A program made the position numbers and the translations under genes. Under the pieces are notes generated by a model. It ran no database searches, was not told where the DNA came from, and was given only the letters and a program-made list of their open reading frames with translations. A stretch of 64,000 bases of DNA, taken from NCBI GenBank assembly GCA_038501625.1, contig JAZAYU010000361.1, positions 62,001-126,000 of the forward strand. The letters run 5' to 3'. The stretch comes from Corbicula japonica (taxonomy: Eukaryota; Mollusca; Bivalvia; Venerida; Cyrenidae). Shown here piece after piece: positions 1 through 13,260 of this stretch (positions within the stretch are counted from its first letter, which is position 1; the number at the start of each line of letters is the position of its first letter).

Positions 1-455
1 TCGGGACCTATTGGTTAAGTCATAGAACTTAAAGAGACGACCATATATTGTTTGGTTATTTTAATAGAAATGATGCGATAGTGATAAGGTGTACGATTTG
101 TATAGTTTGAATTTTTTAAAATTTGGCAAAAACAGAATATTAGTTTCAGAAAGTGATAGTTGTGACAAAAAAAAACTTAAGAAAAGCAGTAAAATAATAT
201 GAACTTGAAGTCATATTGGATTTTAATTATAAACAATTCATTATTAGATGAATCTCGTGTAATATTGTCATAAATTTATAATAATAGTTTATGGCATGTG
301 ATATAAGGCAACAAATAACACATCATCTTGAAGCTCTGGTATCAAGTGATATTGTAATAGTGAAAATATCATAACAACTTCCGATATGATTATATTTTTC
401 GGGCAGACTATATCCTATGGTTGTTCGCTGCCATTTGATATTCAAATAATAAAAT
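1..455. other. AT-rich stretch, nothing recognised
   Basis: I see no open frame, RNA gene or repeat structure that I can support before the inverted-repeat element that begins at 456. Confidence 0.5.
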
Positions 456-706
456 GGGGCGCGCCATGGGAAAAGGTACCTTCGGTCATTTTTAGTGATA
501 TTTTAGTTTCAACTAAATTTAGAAAGAACTTACAACTATAAATCATTTTCTTATAATTAAAATGTGTTTTTGTTACACATTTTGAAAATAAAATGGTATT
601 TTTACCGCAAAATGCATAATAAGTTATGTCGACAGCACAAATTTATGACGTCATATCAAAGATTGACGTCAACTGTCCGAAGGTACCTTTTCCCGTGACG
701 CGCCCC
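456..706. mobile_element. Short TIR element (MITE), 251 bp
   Basis: The two 30-bp ends (456-485 and 677-706) are inverted copies matching at 28 of 30 positions, starting GGGGCGCG. The interior is AT-rich and has no open frame. AAAT lies on both outer sides (452-455 and 707-710) and could be a target duplication. The superfamily is not assigned. Confidence 0.75.
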
Positions 707-1496
707 AAATAATTTTACCATTCTCGCCAGTATACTCCCAATGTGCAGCCTCTGAAAAGTGAGAAAATTATCAATGGATCAATAAAAAACAAAGAGGTTT
801 TGGTTAGACACTATGTCCCTTTGAATATGGATCAATTAAGTTAAGGTTAATATACTTTAAACTTATTTATTTTATATCGATTGTGAATTAAAGTCTGTCC
901 CACTGAGTTTGTGACCTTCGGTATTTTTACATTAAAAGCAAATAAACATGAAATTAATACGTAAATATAACCATTAAATAAATATCTCCAGACCGTTTTT
1001 TTCACTTTTTTGATCATTGACATATTTCCTCTTATATTCGCATTTTTATAAGTTTTCCTATCCGCTCTAACGTTAAAATGTCGAGGTACGAAAAGGCGCG
1101 TGACGTCATGTATACAAATAAAGACCGGGGGACATGTCAAACATGACATTTTCATTGAGTTAACCAACTGCGCTAGTTAAAGTGGATTTTAAATTGAATT
1201 GCTTTATTTTTTCAACATTTACAGTAAAACAACTGAAACTGAAATTATCCAGAACAGTTACTATTATTTCATATCGGAGACATAACGTCACCAACTTTTA
1301 TAGAATGTTACACTTATCGCTTAAGCCACGGTCACACCCCGCCGTACTTGCAAGAGCGTGCTGTCTACGTGCAAAAACGTGGGCCATATTCAGGGATCCG
1401 TACGTGGTGAGTACCGCCTCCGTACGGATTTGGGAGCACGCTGAGACGCCGTTGCATTTTTGCTGCATGAAAACCTTTCTCTATGTCCACGAGCGC
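707..1496. other. Non-coding stretch
   Basis: Short open frames here show no codon bias or recognisable motif. From about 1320 the sequence becomes rich in CG and GTACG words and leads into the hairpin that starts at 1497. Confidence 0.4.
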
Positions 1497-1792
1497 CTAA
1501 GGCCGTTATTCCATAGATCCGTGATGCGTGTCCGCGTCCGTGTCCGTGATTTTTCACTCACCTAAGATATCGTTGGGTATATTCCATAACTCCGTGTCCG
1601 TCCGACGCGTAAACCGCTATTCCATACCTCCGTGACCGTGTCCGTTCCGTGGCCGTGTTCGTGTCCGCGACGTGGAACGGACACGGAGGTATGGAATGAA
1701 CCCAACGTTATCTTCGGTGAGTGAAAAATCGCGGACACGGACGCGGAACGGACACGGAGGTATGGAATATAACCAACGAATAGCGGCCTTAG
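1497..1792. mobile_element. GC-rich foldback element with nested inverted repeats
   Basis: The segment starts CTAAGGCCG and ends CGGCCTTAG. The arms repeat words such as ATTCCATACCTCCGTG and TTTTTCACTCACC in inverted order, so nearly the whole 296 bp can fold back. It is built from iterated CCGTGTCCG-type words. No protein is encoded; the 127-aa open frame that crosses it is a by-product of the repeats. Confidence 0.7.
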
Positions 1793-4700
1793 AACACCGT
1801 ACGTGAGCAGCGCATGTAAGTACTGCCTCCGTACGTTAACATGGAAATCGCTCGGAGATCTTGCGTTGTAAGCATGTTGTCAGCACGTACAACTCACTTA
1901 CCACATACGCAACGTACGATGCATGCAACCGCTTACCCCTTGATGTGGCGTGCGGGCCACGAGCTCACAACTTGCGCAGCCGTGAGTGTGACGTGCTTCC
2001 TCTCTGCCCTAACATCGCCGCGAACGTGACCTCCGCAGAACACTGTATTTTTTACTTTGAAACATGTAATTGACAAACAATGTAATTGATTTTTTTTCTC
2101 TTCTAATTAAAATTTAAAATGCTTAGGCGGAGACTTAAAATGTATTTTAATTTAGCAACTTAGGCATCAACTTCCGTCACACTTACTTAGAAACTCAAAC
2201 AACAAGCGCAGTGAAAACAACAACTACATTTATCTACTGGTCAGAGATCATCGCCGGTGAAATCTCGTGTAAAACATCGTACATTATATTTATTTATTGA
2301 TAACTGATTTTCTTTTTAATGCAGTTCTAAATTAAAAATGTTTATTTTCAAAACAGGATGTACAATTGATGTGATATTGGTTAAACAATCGAATGTTTAT
2401 AACCACACTTTCTATCTGTGACGGAGAAATTCATAGATCTGCTCGTAAGTAGTGCGTCATTCATGCGAATCTTTCTAAGACCAATAAAGACAGAAATATT
2501 TTACCACCCACGATGTAAACTGCTGCGCGCAAAAAGCGTGCATTTCGTGCAAATATGGTGCAAAATTTTCATGACACACGTCTGACATACGTCATAATAT
2601 TATGTTTATAATGTAAGAGGCAAACCTACAGCGTGCATTTCGAGCAAACCATCACGACCTCTTGAATATCGCGTAAGCGATACGGATATTTCTTTGAATT
2701 ATTAAAGATAAAAAACATACATTGTGCGAAAATGATGTTTGTGAATGAAATGTCTATGGAAAATTCGCAGATTTTGTTTTTATTTGTGATAAGAATTTCA
2801 GTGTAACAGAAGTGTGCTTGCTTATGTCTTTTCACGAGGTGATAAACTTTATTGCATGCAGATATGGAGAGAACGTAACACTCTTCGGTCAGTTCACTTG
2901 CGCAATATTTTCACTTTGGCACCCGTAAACAAATGAACTAATAAAAATAAACATGTGTACAAAACATAATCAGACGTAAAGTTTACCACAATTTTCTAGG
3001 CAGCAGGAAATAATTATACGGTGGCGAAGGGTCTTTGACATTTTCCAATTTTATTGTGGGCGAAAAAAATGTGTTGGTGGTACCCCCATCCCCCATTTTC
3101 AATTTTCGGAACAGCCTTATTTTAACAGTTTATCATTTTACTTGTTTTGGGCGGGAAATCGGGACATTTAATTATTTCAATAGGGCTTAGGGCCTACCCA
3201 CTAAGATAATATTTTCCTTAAGGCATTTTTATTCCATTATTCAAAAACGAAATATTCATCGTCGTAGTGAACGTCAAACTTCCGGCCGTATGCAGCAGTC
3301 ATTGCTCGCTAACGAAAATGTATAATTATTAAAAACATACCGCTTATGATAATTATATGAAGCACCACGATCTCGCATGTGATTCCTCGTGATTGTACAT
3401 CCGCTGTACAACACAAAAATATGTCTGTAATTATCTTCCGATATAACTGATTGTATTGCGTTTTGCAAGAGTGATTGAGAAATTAAATCAAAACATCGAA
3501 AATCAGATTGGAATTTAAAATAAATTAGGTATTTTGTCTTGTTCGTCAGTCCGGATGATATGAACATTTTGACAGTCAAAATAACGTTTGAGAACTTCCC
3601 CGCTCTGTTTCAATCGCGATGACGTCACGCGTTACCTCACAAAATGGAGATCAATACTGTAAACAATGGCAACATGCCATAGGAAATTTAAATTTTGCGA
3701 TTTTAAGCTTGATATAAGTTTTAAAGAAAAATCCAGGATTTTGCAACATAGGAGTTTTTTGTATTTCACAAAACAGGTATTACTTTTTAGATTTGTTGCG
3801 TTATAAGAAAGAAATCGCCTATTTTCGAGGGTCACAAATGAGCTGGGACAAACTATAAGTTCTTTCAAATTAAAAAAAAATCCGTTTGATTACTGCTTCC
3901 TGTGTTGCTTACTGTCCACGCCGCCGGATTGAGCGCAACTCTTTTTTTTAAATATACGATACAATATCATTCTCGAAGGCCATCGAATGGTGTAACTAAC
4001 TAACGACAGCACTGATTGAATGTATGAGTGAATCTACTTCAATATGTCTTCTTCGATAGTTCATTGCCAGTAATTGAGATGAATATTACTGTACACACAC
4101 CGCCTGGCCTGGGGTGGAGGGCAACTCAATATTTACACGGATCAGCATAATAATTATAAGATTACTTTAAGCCAACGTCATAATAAATTCTGACATATTT
4201 TTCTAAATATTTTATCTAACTACATGTTAAAGATCTTTAGTTTCCTTTTAGTTGGATTTAAACCAGTAATTACTTTAAGTACATCTGTATATTCAAAGAA
4301 CCGTGTAGATTGTTTGAATGACTTGTACATGAAGTTATAAAAAGGCTCCATCGAAGTACGTGAAATAACAAGATGTTCAAAATACATTCAAAAATGTACT
4401 GACATTGTGTTGAAATTTTGGCGACGTCCACGTCATACGACTTTTTTTAGAGCATGGGTGTACTTGGTCGGTAGCGTTCTCGGAATCGCATGGTTCGGCG
4501 CTGTCGCGAAACGGGTTCGCTCCCCAGTAGAGGCAATTCATTATCTGTTATTTCGAATGTTTAAGATCTATAATTCGATAAAAATATAGTGAATTGTATT
4601 ACAAATTATGTACTTACTTAGTAAAACTCCGTCTGCGAACGATTTAAAAAGTGGTTTTTTTAATAAAAATGTGAGACGTGTAAGAATATCAACTAATTCC

Positions 4701-5308
4701 CAGCCAGTTTCTGGCCAAATGAATCTTTTTAAAATATTGTTTCATAATTAGTAGCATAGATTATGCACCAAATAATTTAAACATTGTGTAAAGGGTTATT
4801 TTGTCAGAGACCGGTTTTTTCCAATAGCCTTATTATGACAAAATATGAGTAACACCTGCTAATAAAATATATTCCAGCACAAGCACTATCAAAGCAGTGA
4901 ACCTCATGTCTACACAAATCCTGCGACTTATCGATGGTGTCTCAACTGGAAGATGATCTCTCCTTCGTTAATCGCTTGAAATCTAATATGAAAATATGAA
5001 AGCAAATGTTGTAACACATGTTTAACTTCAAATTCATACTGATTTTAGGAAACATATGTTTATAATAGTGAACACTTATTACAGATATCTAATAATGAAA
5101 GTGATACTGCAATAGTGACAGGTGTAATGCTGTTGGGTCTGTACTGTATCCACGTTCGGAAAGTACCGGGATTTGCCGAAGCTAGGCGACCAATTATATA
5201 AGGTTTACTGATGAATGAGCTTGTGCAGGCAATGGAAGTCACTGAACGATTCAATTGCGCAGCGTCCGGGTGGAACTATGAAGTAGCCAATGTATCCGCG
5301 TTCTTTGT
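1793..5308. other. Intergenic AT-rich DNA
   Basis: No frame longer than about 100 codons is present and none of the short ones resembles a known protein. GTACG-rich sequence continues to about 2040 and may belong to the foldback element. The rest is unremarkable. Confidence 0.4.
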
Positions 5309-5653
5309 GTCTACTTTCGGTTTAAAGGTCAAAATATTTTGATGTACTACTTAAAATTTCTGACATTACTTTGATAAATGACCGCAAAATATTGTAAATA
5401 AGTGTTTATGCGATATCTGTTTCAATTTTCTAGACGTTTTAAGCAGCAATTCCAGAGTTCTTACTCAAACAGTATTTCCTTATTGTATGTGTCTGTACTA
5501 TGTAAATAAAGCATTTTTTTTCAAACAACTTGAACATTAATTACAGCCAGATGACACTAGATTTCTTTACTTTCATTGGTCTGCCAGTGGGAATTAATGT
5601 CGAGTTTTGAAAAGATGCATCAAAATCATTTGCCCGTGAAACCGAAAGTAGAC
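5309..5653. repeat. Perfect 15-bp inverted pair, possible small TIR element
   Basis: GTCTACTTTCGGTTT at 5309-5323 has an exact inverted copy at 5639-5653, 345 bp end to end. The interior is AT-rich and non-coding. It could be a MITE, but the inverted pair is the only support. Confidence 0.35.
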
Positions 5654-7965
5654 CGGTGAGTAATTTTTTCTACAATTTCTTGAAAACCCTAACAATATTT
5701 TGACGAATTGGCACTTATGATTGTGCATATACGAGTATCATTTGCGGAGTGTTTTAGTATATTTTAGAAGATTTTCAGAGTTCTCATGCAAACGGTTTTT
5801 CTTTTGTGTTAGTATGTGCTTGGTTATTAGAACATTAATTAGACTAAACTGAGCTTGCAAACATTAGTTAGAGGAGTGTGGTAAGCCATTAGCAATGTAC
5901 AAATTTATCTAAAAAATGTAAGACTGTTTATGCAAGTATGTTTTTTTTTTACCTTTGTCACTCTTAGTGATTATTAGTAAACAACAAAATCCATATTCTA
6001 TGACAAAAAGCGATTAATTTTCTATAGAATAACCGATCCTCACATACAAGCTTGACGCAAATTGAGTGTTTCAAACTCAAAATCTTACCCTTTTATTGTG
6101 TACAAGCTTTATATCCAAAATTATAAAAAGATCAATATTATTCATACAAGAATCACACATTAATTATTTATACAGCTGATGTTGTATTGGTAATCCGAGC
6201 GTGAACATGCGACAACAAAAGAACCGGTTTCGAAAAGAGCGTTGATTTACATTTTTTAATTGTGCACGATATATTACACGAATAAAGTGCATTGTAGCCG
6301 TTTGTTGGCTAGCTTATTATTTTCATGGCGACAAACACAATTTTGATCACTCGCGGCGAGTTTGTCAAATTCCAGTATTCTTTTTTTCGCCATTATACTT
6401 GAAATTTACAATATTTCCGGTTGAAATTGTTATAAACACGATTCTAACATATTGCACTTCGGGAAAATATCAAATATTCTACAAATCTACAGAAAATGTG
6501 TACTAAATTAAATAAAATTGAACAGAAATAAAAACATTACCTCTTAAGGCGGATCTTCCGCGGCAAAAGTGACGACGCTACCAAGAGTTACCGACGTTAT
6601 AACGTGAAGACGTCTACGTCATTGCGTACTCACAAACACACGTCACAATTAGACGACGTTGCATATGAATTACTTCGCATTTTGTGGCGTTATAAAGCAT
6701 ATTATGACAATATGCACTCCGAAGAGCGTAAAACTTAAATATATTCCTGATGAACTCTGCTTCAGATAAAACTTGTTGTTTGTTGGTATGTGTGCGAAAT
6801 CAATTTTTTTTTAAATAAACATGCCACGTATTTACGATCTTTTCATTTGTATTTTATGCAGTTATTCTCATGTTTATGTGTCAACATTCTGGGATAAAAG
6901 CGAAAGAATAAAGTGACCGGAGAAAAAAAAAGATAATTATACATGCAATTTGTTGTTACTGAAATTAATAAATGATATATTTTGACTTATCTTAACGTAC
7001 GATTGTGTGTGAACGACGAAATGTTTGTTTATTAAGATTTACATTAAGATTAATTGAACACAAAGCTGTTATATGGTTATACGTGCACGCACTTCGCTGA
7101 CCGTATTTAGACGTGAATTAACAAAATGCTCACGTGACAATCATCATTACATGGCCTTATTGGTTAATCGACAAATCAGTTTTTCAAACAAATATTTCCT
7201 AAAACCAGCAACGTACGACCAGTTTTGATTGAAGCCTTTCTTATTAAATTTATTAATACTTTTTTTTCAAACACACTTCCTACATGTATCAATTACGTCT
7301 TGCAAATATCGACATTTTTTCCGAAACGGTCTAATTTGCTAAATTAATCACAAAATATAGTCTGCGCGTTCAGACTTGTATATAGTTTCTGTTGTCTTAG
7401 ATGTTATGTACACAAATAAATAATTTGTGTTTCTTTGACTGGTATCAGCTGTAAACATGGTAAAAACAAATTCTAGTTTTTGTAATATGCTCTGATTCGT
7501 ACATACTCGTAAACGCTTACCATTATTAGAAAACATTGACCATGTGCATGATTTTATTTTATAAATACATCTGATGCTGGTGTACATGTCAGGAAGTGTT
7601 TTCTTATGTTTCTATTATTTTGTTTTCAGATAATCAGATTTCACGAATGTCAAAAAGTTAACTAGATATTTAGAGGTTATATTGATCTTTACACTTTGTA
7701 AAATTTCCCTTTTTTCTATGCTACAGCGCTTTGCATGGCTAATGATAAAAATATCCATGATAGTTGATTGTCGGGCATATATTTTCGTTACATGTTGTTG
7801 TTTTTTTTTAATGGATTAAATATAAAGAATAATCGGTTATTGTCTTTTGATAACAAATGATATTTTCTGTCCAAATTATCCATAAAATATGTCCCAAACT
7901 GAATACCATGTCAGGTCTGAAGGAATTGTTTACGGAATGACGTGAGCAATATGTCTTTAATACTT
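5654..7965. other. Intergenic AT-rich DNA
   Basis: No supported gene. A CG-containing patch lies at 6540-6670. The short open frames have no recognisable motifs. Confidence 0.4.
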
Positions 7966-8900
7966 AAGGATTGAATCGATATTTAATAGTTGGGTTGTTT
8001 AAAGTGTGTGAAGCCCGAAGGGCTTCATGCGTACTTTAAACAATCCAACTGTTTTTCATACCCAAATGTAAACTATGAAATATCTATTCAATCCTTATAT
8101 TTACACACATTAATACTCTAATAAATACAGAAATTATTAGAAGAATTTGAGATATTACGGCTTTTTTCGAATGGCTGTTGGAAGAGCAACGTTGACGACT
8201 AAGTGAATGACGGCACGCTTTTCCGCAGCAACTCGTGGCAAAACGTGCGTTCTCGGCGACGTCACACGTCAAAACATTGTGCAACGTCCAATAAATTGTG
8301 AACGGTTCTACTGTAGCCACGCCTTTTAAAGTAATACGTCACACTGTTTACCGTCAGAAATTGTGATTCGTTAGATGACTTGGACTTAATCGTAGAGGAG
8401 GAAGTTGAAGTGTAAATATTTAAGGATTGAATCGATATTTGATGATTTCCATTTGGGTATGGAAAACAGCTGGGTTGTTAAAAGTGTGTGAGGCCCAAAG
8501 GGCTTCACGAGTACTTTAACCAATACAGCTGTTTTTCATACCCAGATGGAAATTATCAAATATCGATTCAATCCTTATATTTACACTCATAAATACTCGC
8601 ATTAATACAGAAATTATGAGAAGAATTGGTGATATTACGACTTTTTCAAAAGGCTGTTGGTACAGCAACGTTGACGACACACTGAATGACGGCACGCTTT
8701 TTTGTAGTTACTCGTGGCAAAACGTGCGTGCTTGGCGACGTCACACGTCAAAACATTGAGCAACGTCCAATAAATTATAAACGGCTCTACTGTAGCCACG
8801 CCTTTTAAAATAATACGTCACACTGTTTACCAACCGAAATTATTATCCGTTTGATGAATAAGACTTTATCGTAGACGACAAAGTTGAAGTGTTAATATAT
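7966..8900. mobile_element. Two tandem copies of a ~456-bp palindrome-headed element
   Basis: AAGGATTGAATCGATATTT starts both copies (7966 and 8422), giving a period of 456 bp. Each copy begins with a ~150-bp palindrome centred on GAAGCCCGAAGGGCTTC or a close variant. A ~300-bp tail with shared words such as AACGTTGACGAC and ACGTCACACGTCAAAACATT follows. The second copy preserves the palindrome better. No open frame spans a unit, so this is a duplicated non-autonomous element. Confidence 0.75.
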
Positions 8901-9095
8901 GGTCTTAAACATTTTTCAATTAACTTTATAGACTCTTGCATTACATATTGTTTCGTGTTCTTTTTGACAACTTGCAGAAGTGAATGATAGAATTGTTGAA
9001 TTAATGTGATTGAATTTTCAAGCTCGTTTGAGAAATAATGAAGGGTTTAGGACTTCGTTAGTAAATACTTTGTCAAAAATGTCGGGGGTTTTAAA

Positions 9096-9310
9096 GTACG
9101 GAATTCCGTTGGGGCCATCGTCATTTTCTTCTATGAAGAAAAGAATCTGAAACGCGAAATCAAGAAACTACGATGACGAAAGCACGACAGTACGATGACA
9201 AAAACGCAAAAAAACACGATGATAATGCAAAATTATATCGAGTTTTCATCATCATATCTTCGCGATTACGTCATCGTTATTTCGTGGCTTAGTGTTTCGC
9301 CCTCCGGTGC
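9096..9310. repeat. Low-complexity ACGATGA/TCATCGT-rich element
   Basis: ACGATGAC-type words recur on one strand (9170-9225) and TCATCAT/TCATCG words follow (9246-9275), so the segment can fold on itself. It is flanked by GGAATTCCGTTGGGG on the left and a CCCTCCGGTGC patch on the right. The family is unknown to me and it is non-coding. Confidence 0.4.
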
Positions 9311-11409
9311 ACACTGCACATGCGCATACAGCAATTTTCTGAATACAAAAGCTAAATCAAATAATTAAAATATCAAGACAAGACTTTTTCATTTTGTTTG
9401 TTTATTGTTTTAAAGCTGCTGGACTTGTAGATGTTTTGCGAAACGAATTTCTTTATATAAATTCTGTATAACGTTTATGAAAATTGTTTTGAATTCTTTC
9501 AAATTCGCTGTCTAAATACTTTTAACATGAAATAAACAATGATAAAAGGGCTATGCACTTTATATTTTTCCTTTTAAAATAAATATTAAGTCAAAGTCAA
9601 TGCTCGCGATTTTCTAAAACAACAGACGTATCGGCTTTAAAACTCACTTGACGTATAACGCCTTCCAATTACAGTTTCGCAGTCCTGTACGAGTTACTTC
9701 CCGTTACCGCAAACCAACCGAAAACGAGACTATACGAAAAGCTGAACAATCGGACTATGACTTTAGCTGAATACATTAATTTGCAGGTTTGCGATCGTCG
9801 CCACCAGTCAAAAATAAGTTTACTTGTCTGTTTTTTTAATCTGATAGAATATTTGTTTTATATGTGCATTTTTAATGTTTTAAGAGCATTTACCATTCTT
9901 GTCGATAATGGACTGTATGAAACGCTGTTTGGACTAACATGAGCGTTAATTTCACGAATTTATATACAACAATTTTCATCTTAATTTCTTGTGTGCTAAA
10001 AATTACACTGGGTGCCAATGAAAACGCAACGCTTAATTTTTTGGAATATTTTTGATGTGTGTAAAAGTTAAATAAATTGGCAAAGGAAGATGTGTTTTAA
10101 AATGAAAAAGTAACCAATCGATACATTTATTGCCCACTGAATGTTTTAAACTCTCTCGCCTACAGTAACCCCGTACAAACGCACGAAAGTTTCGTTTTGG
10201 CACGTAGACATGTATGAATAACCTCAAAACAAGTCCATTTGTTAACCTTTGGCTTTGCAATGCTGTTAGCTTCTTGTGTTTTATATATTTGTGTGCTTTT
10301 GCATGCAACATTGTTTAGCTGATGGGTGAGTTTGAGTCATTTCACCAAGACAACTTGTAAACCAATCGATTTCTAAACAAAAACAACAACAACACGGTAA
10401 TGGCCAAACTAGTAAATACCATATATTATGCTTCTATGTAATACATGTGAAAAAAATTAGTATGTTTTCGGTGATTTATCGGAAATTGCTCATGACTAAG
10501 TCGAAATGTATGCCTGAAGCCATGGATAGAAATCTCACAGGGCTTCCTTAAAAACAAAATGTAAATTGACAAATTTATGACGATGACAGACCTTCTCGTT
10601 TAATTAAGAAAATACTACATTCATATAATAAAGCAGCCATTTAAAAATATCAATGCTTTAGCTTAAAAAGACAAATAGCACTTGGAAATCCTTTCACAGA
10701 ATCTTCTTGAGATTCTTATGATTTTTTTCGTTAGAATACTATGAGGAATTCCACGACAGGAAACCGATGCTCGAAAGCAGCCTTCGCTTGAAATAAGCAA
10801 TAAGCAATACTTCTGCAGTATGTTAAATTGACTGTAAAATTAGACCGTTGAAAAGGTTGGCGATACATGTTATTCACTACCGGTAATCAGATATTCTGTT
10901 AAAATGAACCATATGGTGTTAGTTTTAAAGATGATTCTGACCGTGTCATTAAAAATCAATAAATTTATTCATTTTATAACTGTAATACCATAAGTTTGTT
11001 AGTCAGCAGAAGGCTGTCTTGAAAGTGATCAATAACGCCTCGTATACCAGAGTTGAGCCCAACTCAATATCGTCGCAAAGATAACGTAAAAAGTACTAAG
11101 TTCAAGATTCAAGCCAGACATAAGGGTACATTTGACGTTGAATGTAGAACATTTTATTGCGGTACTTTAAGGTGAATACCACTCGGCCTCTTTATGATGG
11201 TTTGAATATCCCAAGTGATATGGCTTTGGATAGTGTTCAGTCGCCTCGGCTGTTTTAAATGTTTGTCTTTGGCGTTCTCTGTGGTGCGCGGGAATTGTGT
11301 TCTCGGGTCCCCTGTAAGGGTTCTGTTCTGTTGTTCCGCTTGTTGTTTTCATGTTTTGGATGGTAACATTTTTGTCTGGAGACCAAACGTTGCTGATTAT
11401 ATTATATTT
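9311..11409. other. Intergenic AT-rich DNA
   Basis: Several short frames of 60-92 codons occur on both strands. None carries a motif, a plausible splice context or neighbouring exons, so I make no gene call. Confidence 0.4.
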
Positions 11410-11890
11410 TCGCTGATACAAGTACACCTATTTACTCTTAAGTTTCAAGAAACTTTGTAATTATTCTGTCAATTTATGTTGTTGTCGCTGATGTAGTATA
11501 AACTCTTAAGTTTCAAGAAATTTTGTAATTATTCTGTCAATTTTTGTTGTTGCCGCTGATGTAGTATTTACTCTTAAGTTTCAAGAAACTTTGTATTTAT
11601 TCTGTCAATTTATGTTGTTGCCGCTGATAAAGTATTGACTCGTAAGTTTCAAGAAACTTTGTAATTATTCTGTCAATTTTGTTGTTGCCGCCGATATAGT
11701 ATTTACTCTTAAGTTTCAAGAAACTTTGTAATTATTCTGTCAATTTTTGTTGTTGCCGCTGATATAGTATTTACTCGTAAGTTTCAAGAAACTTTGTAAT
11801 TATTCTGTCAATTTATGTTGTTGCCGCTTATATAGTATTGACTCTTAAGTTTCAAGAAATGAGTATTCTGTCAATTTGTGTTGTTTAAGT
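11410..11890. repeat. 68-bp tandem array, about 7 copies
   Basis: The word ACTCTTAAGTTTCAAGAAAC recurs at 11434, 11502, 11570, 11638, 11705, 11773 and 11841, a period of 68 bp with one 67-bp step. Copies differ at few positions. Each contains TTCTGTCAATTT and GTTGTTGCCGCTGATATAGT. The array stops in a shortened last unit near 11890. Confidence 0.9.
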
Positions 11891-12469
11891 TGTAGATACG
11901 TGTAACTGGTGCGAATGCGTAACGATACCACGTTTATGAGTGCTGTTATCATCTCAGTTAATAATTAGTTAAACTGAGCAGTAAGCAGTAAGTTCTTTTA
12001 TCGTTTATCGTTTATAACCTCACAACAACACATCGTCAGCAGAGATTTCAAGTTATATATGAAACGAAATAATTTTCTTTTTGAAAAAGACGAGCATCTC
12101 GCAGACAAACCTTATTATACGTTCTCGCAGTTTTGAAATATAAATGCAACTGGAAAAGAGAATTGTTGCATTTAATTCTGCCTTTAGGGGGTTCCAATTA
12201 CTATCTTTCTCAGCTTCTATTTCCATTTGACGCTACAGCAAAATTACATCTTGCAAAAAACCGATTTATATTGGTATATAATTTACACGGGTTTATGGTT
12301 AATGACACCAAGATTAAATTCAAACACCCATGTATCACGCAAATTTGCATTTCCGAAGACAACGACTGCAATGTTCACACGAAACATCTAAAACATAATT
12401 CACATTGTCGCATGCATATAAAGGCGAAACAAGCAATTTCATAAAGTTAAGAAATTCTATTTTATTCTG
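11891..12469. other. Non-coding stretch between two tandem arrays
   Basis: A 103-codon plus-strand frame at 12133-12444 shows no domain or codon preference that I can recognise. I treat it as chance. Confidence 0.35.
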
Positions 12470-13197
12470 AATGTCGAATGCACTGCAGGACATTCAAACA
12501 CATGCATCAAATCGAATATCTGCTGAATGTCCAATGTACTGCGGGACATTCAAAAACATGCATTAAATTTAATGTCCTGCTGAATGCCCAATGCACTGCG
12601 GGACATTCAATAACCTGCATCAAATCGAATGTCCTGCTGAATTTCGAATGCACTGCAATACATTCAAAAACATGCATCAAATCGAATGTCCTGCTCAATT
12701 TCCAATGCACTGCGGGACATTCAAAAACATGCATTAAGTCGAATGTCCTACTGAATGTCCAATGCACTGCGGGACATTCAAAAACATGCATCAAATCGAA
12801 TGTCCTGCTGAATGTCGAATGCACTGCGGGGCATTCAAAAACATGCATTAAATTGAATGTCCTGCTGAATTTCCAATGCACTGCGGGACATTCAAAAACA
12901 TGCATCAAATCGAATGTCCTGCTGAATGCCCAATGCACTGCGGGACATTCAAAAACATGCATCAAATCGAATGTCCTGCTGAATGTCTAATGCACTGCGG
13001 GACATTCAAAAACATGCATTAAGTCGAATGGCCTGCTGAATGTCCAATGCACTGCGGGACATTAAAAAAACATGCATTAAGTCGAATGTCCTGCTGAATG
13101 TCCAATGCACTGCAGGACATTCAAAAACATGCATTAAGTCAAATGTCCTGCTGAATGTCCAATGCACTGCGGGACATTGAATGTCGAATGTCGAATG
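12470..13197. repeat. 57-bp minisatellite, about 12.7 copies
   Basis: The unit contains GAATGTCCAATGCACTGCGG, then GACATTCAAAAACATGCATT. Within each unit GAATGTCC and GGACATTC form a small inverted repeat. Because 57 is a multiple of 3, frames stay open on both strands (170 codons plus, 152 codons minus), which is a property of the repeat and not evidence of a gene. The array ends in two 8-bp echoes of GAATGTCG. Confidence 0.92.
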
Positions 13198-13260
13198 TTG
13201 ATCCCACAGCCAACTTCACAGACTTTTACTTTTGTGGGACATTTGTGAGAAAAAGTTTAA

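Noticed and set aside
1182..1565. 127-codon plus-strand frame
   Set aside because: It runs into the GC-rich foldback element and has no motif or codon pattern.
4407..4589. 60-codon frame with a hydrophobic middle
   Set aside because: Short, isolated, no homology or expression signals visible.
12478..12990. 170-codon plus-strand and 152-codon minus-strand frames
   Set aside because: Both are translations of the 57-bp minisatellite. Frames stay open on both strands only because the period is a multiple of three.
12470..13197. CRISPR-like regular repeats
   Set aside because: The whole 57-bp unit is repeated, with no unique spacers, in a eukaryotic context. It is a minisatellite.
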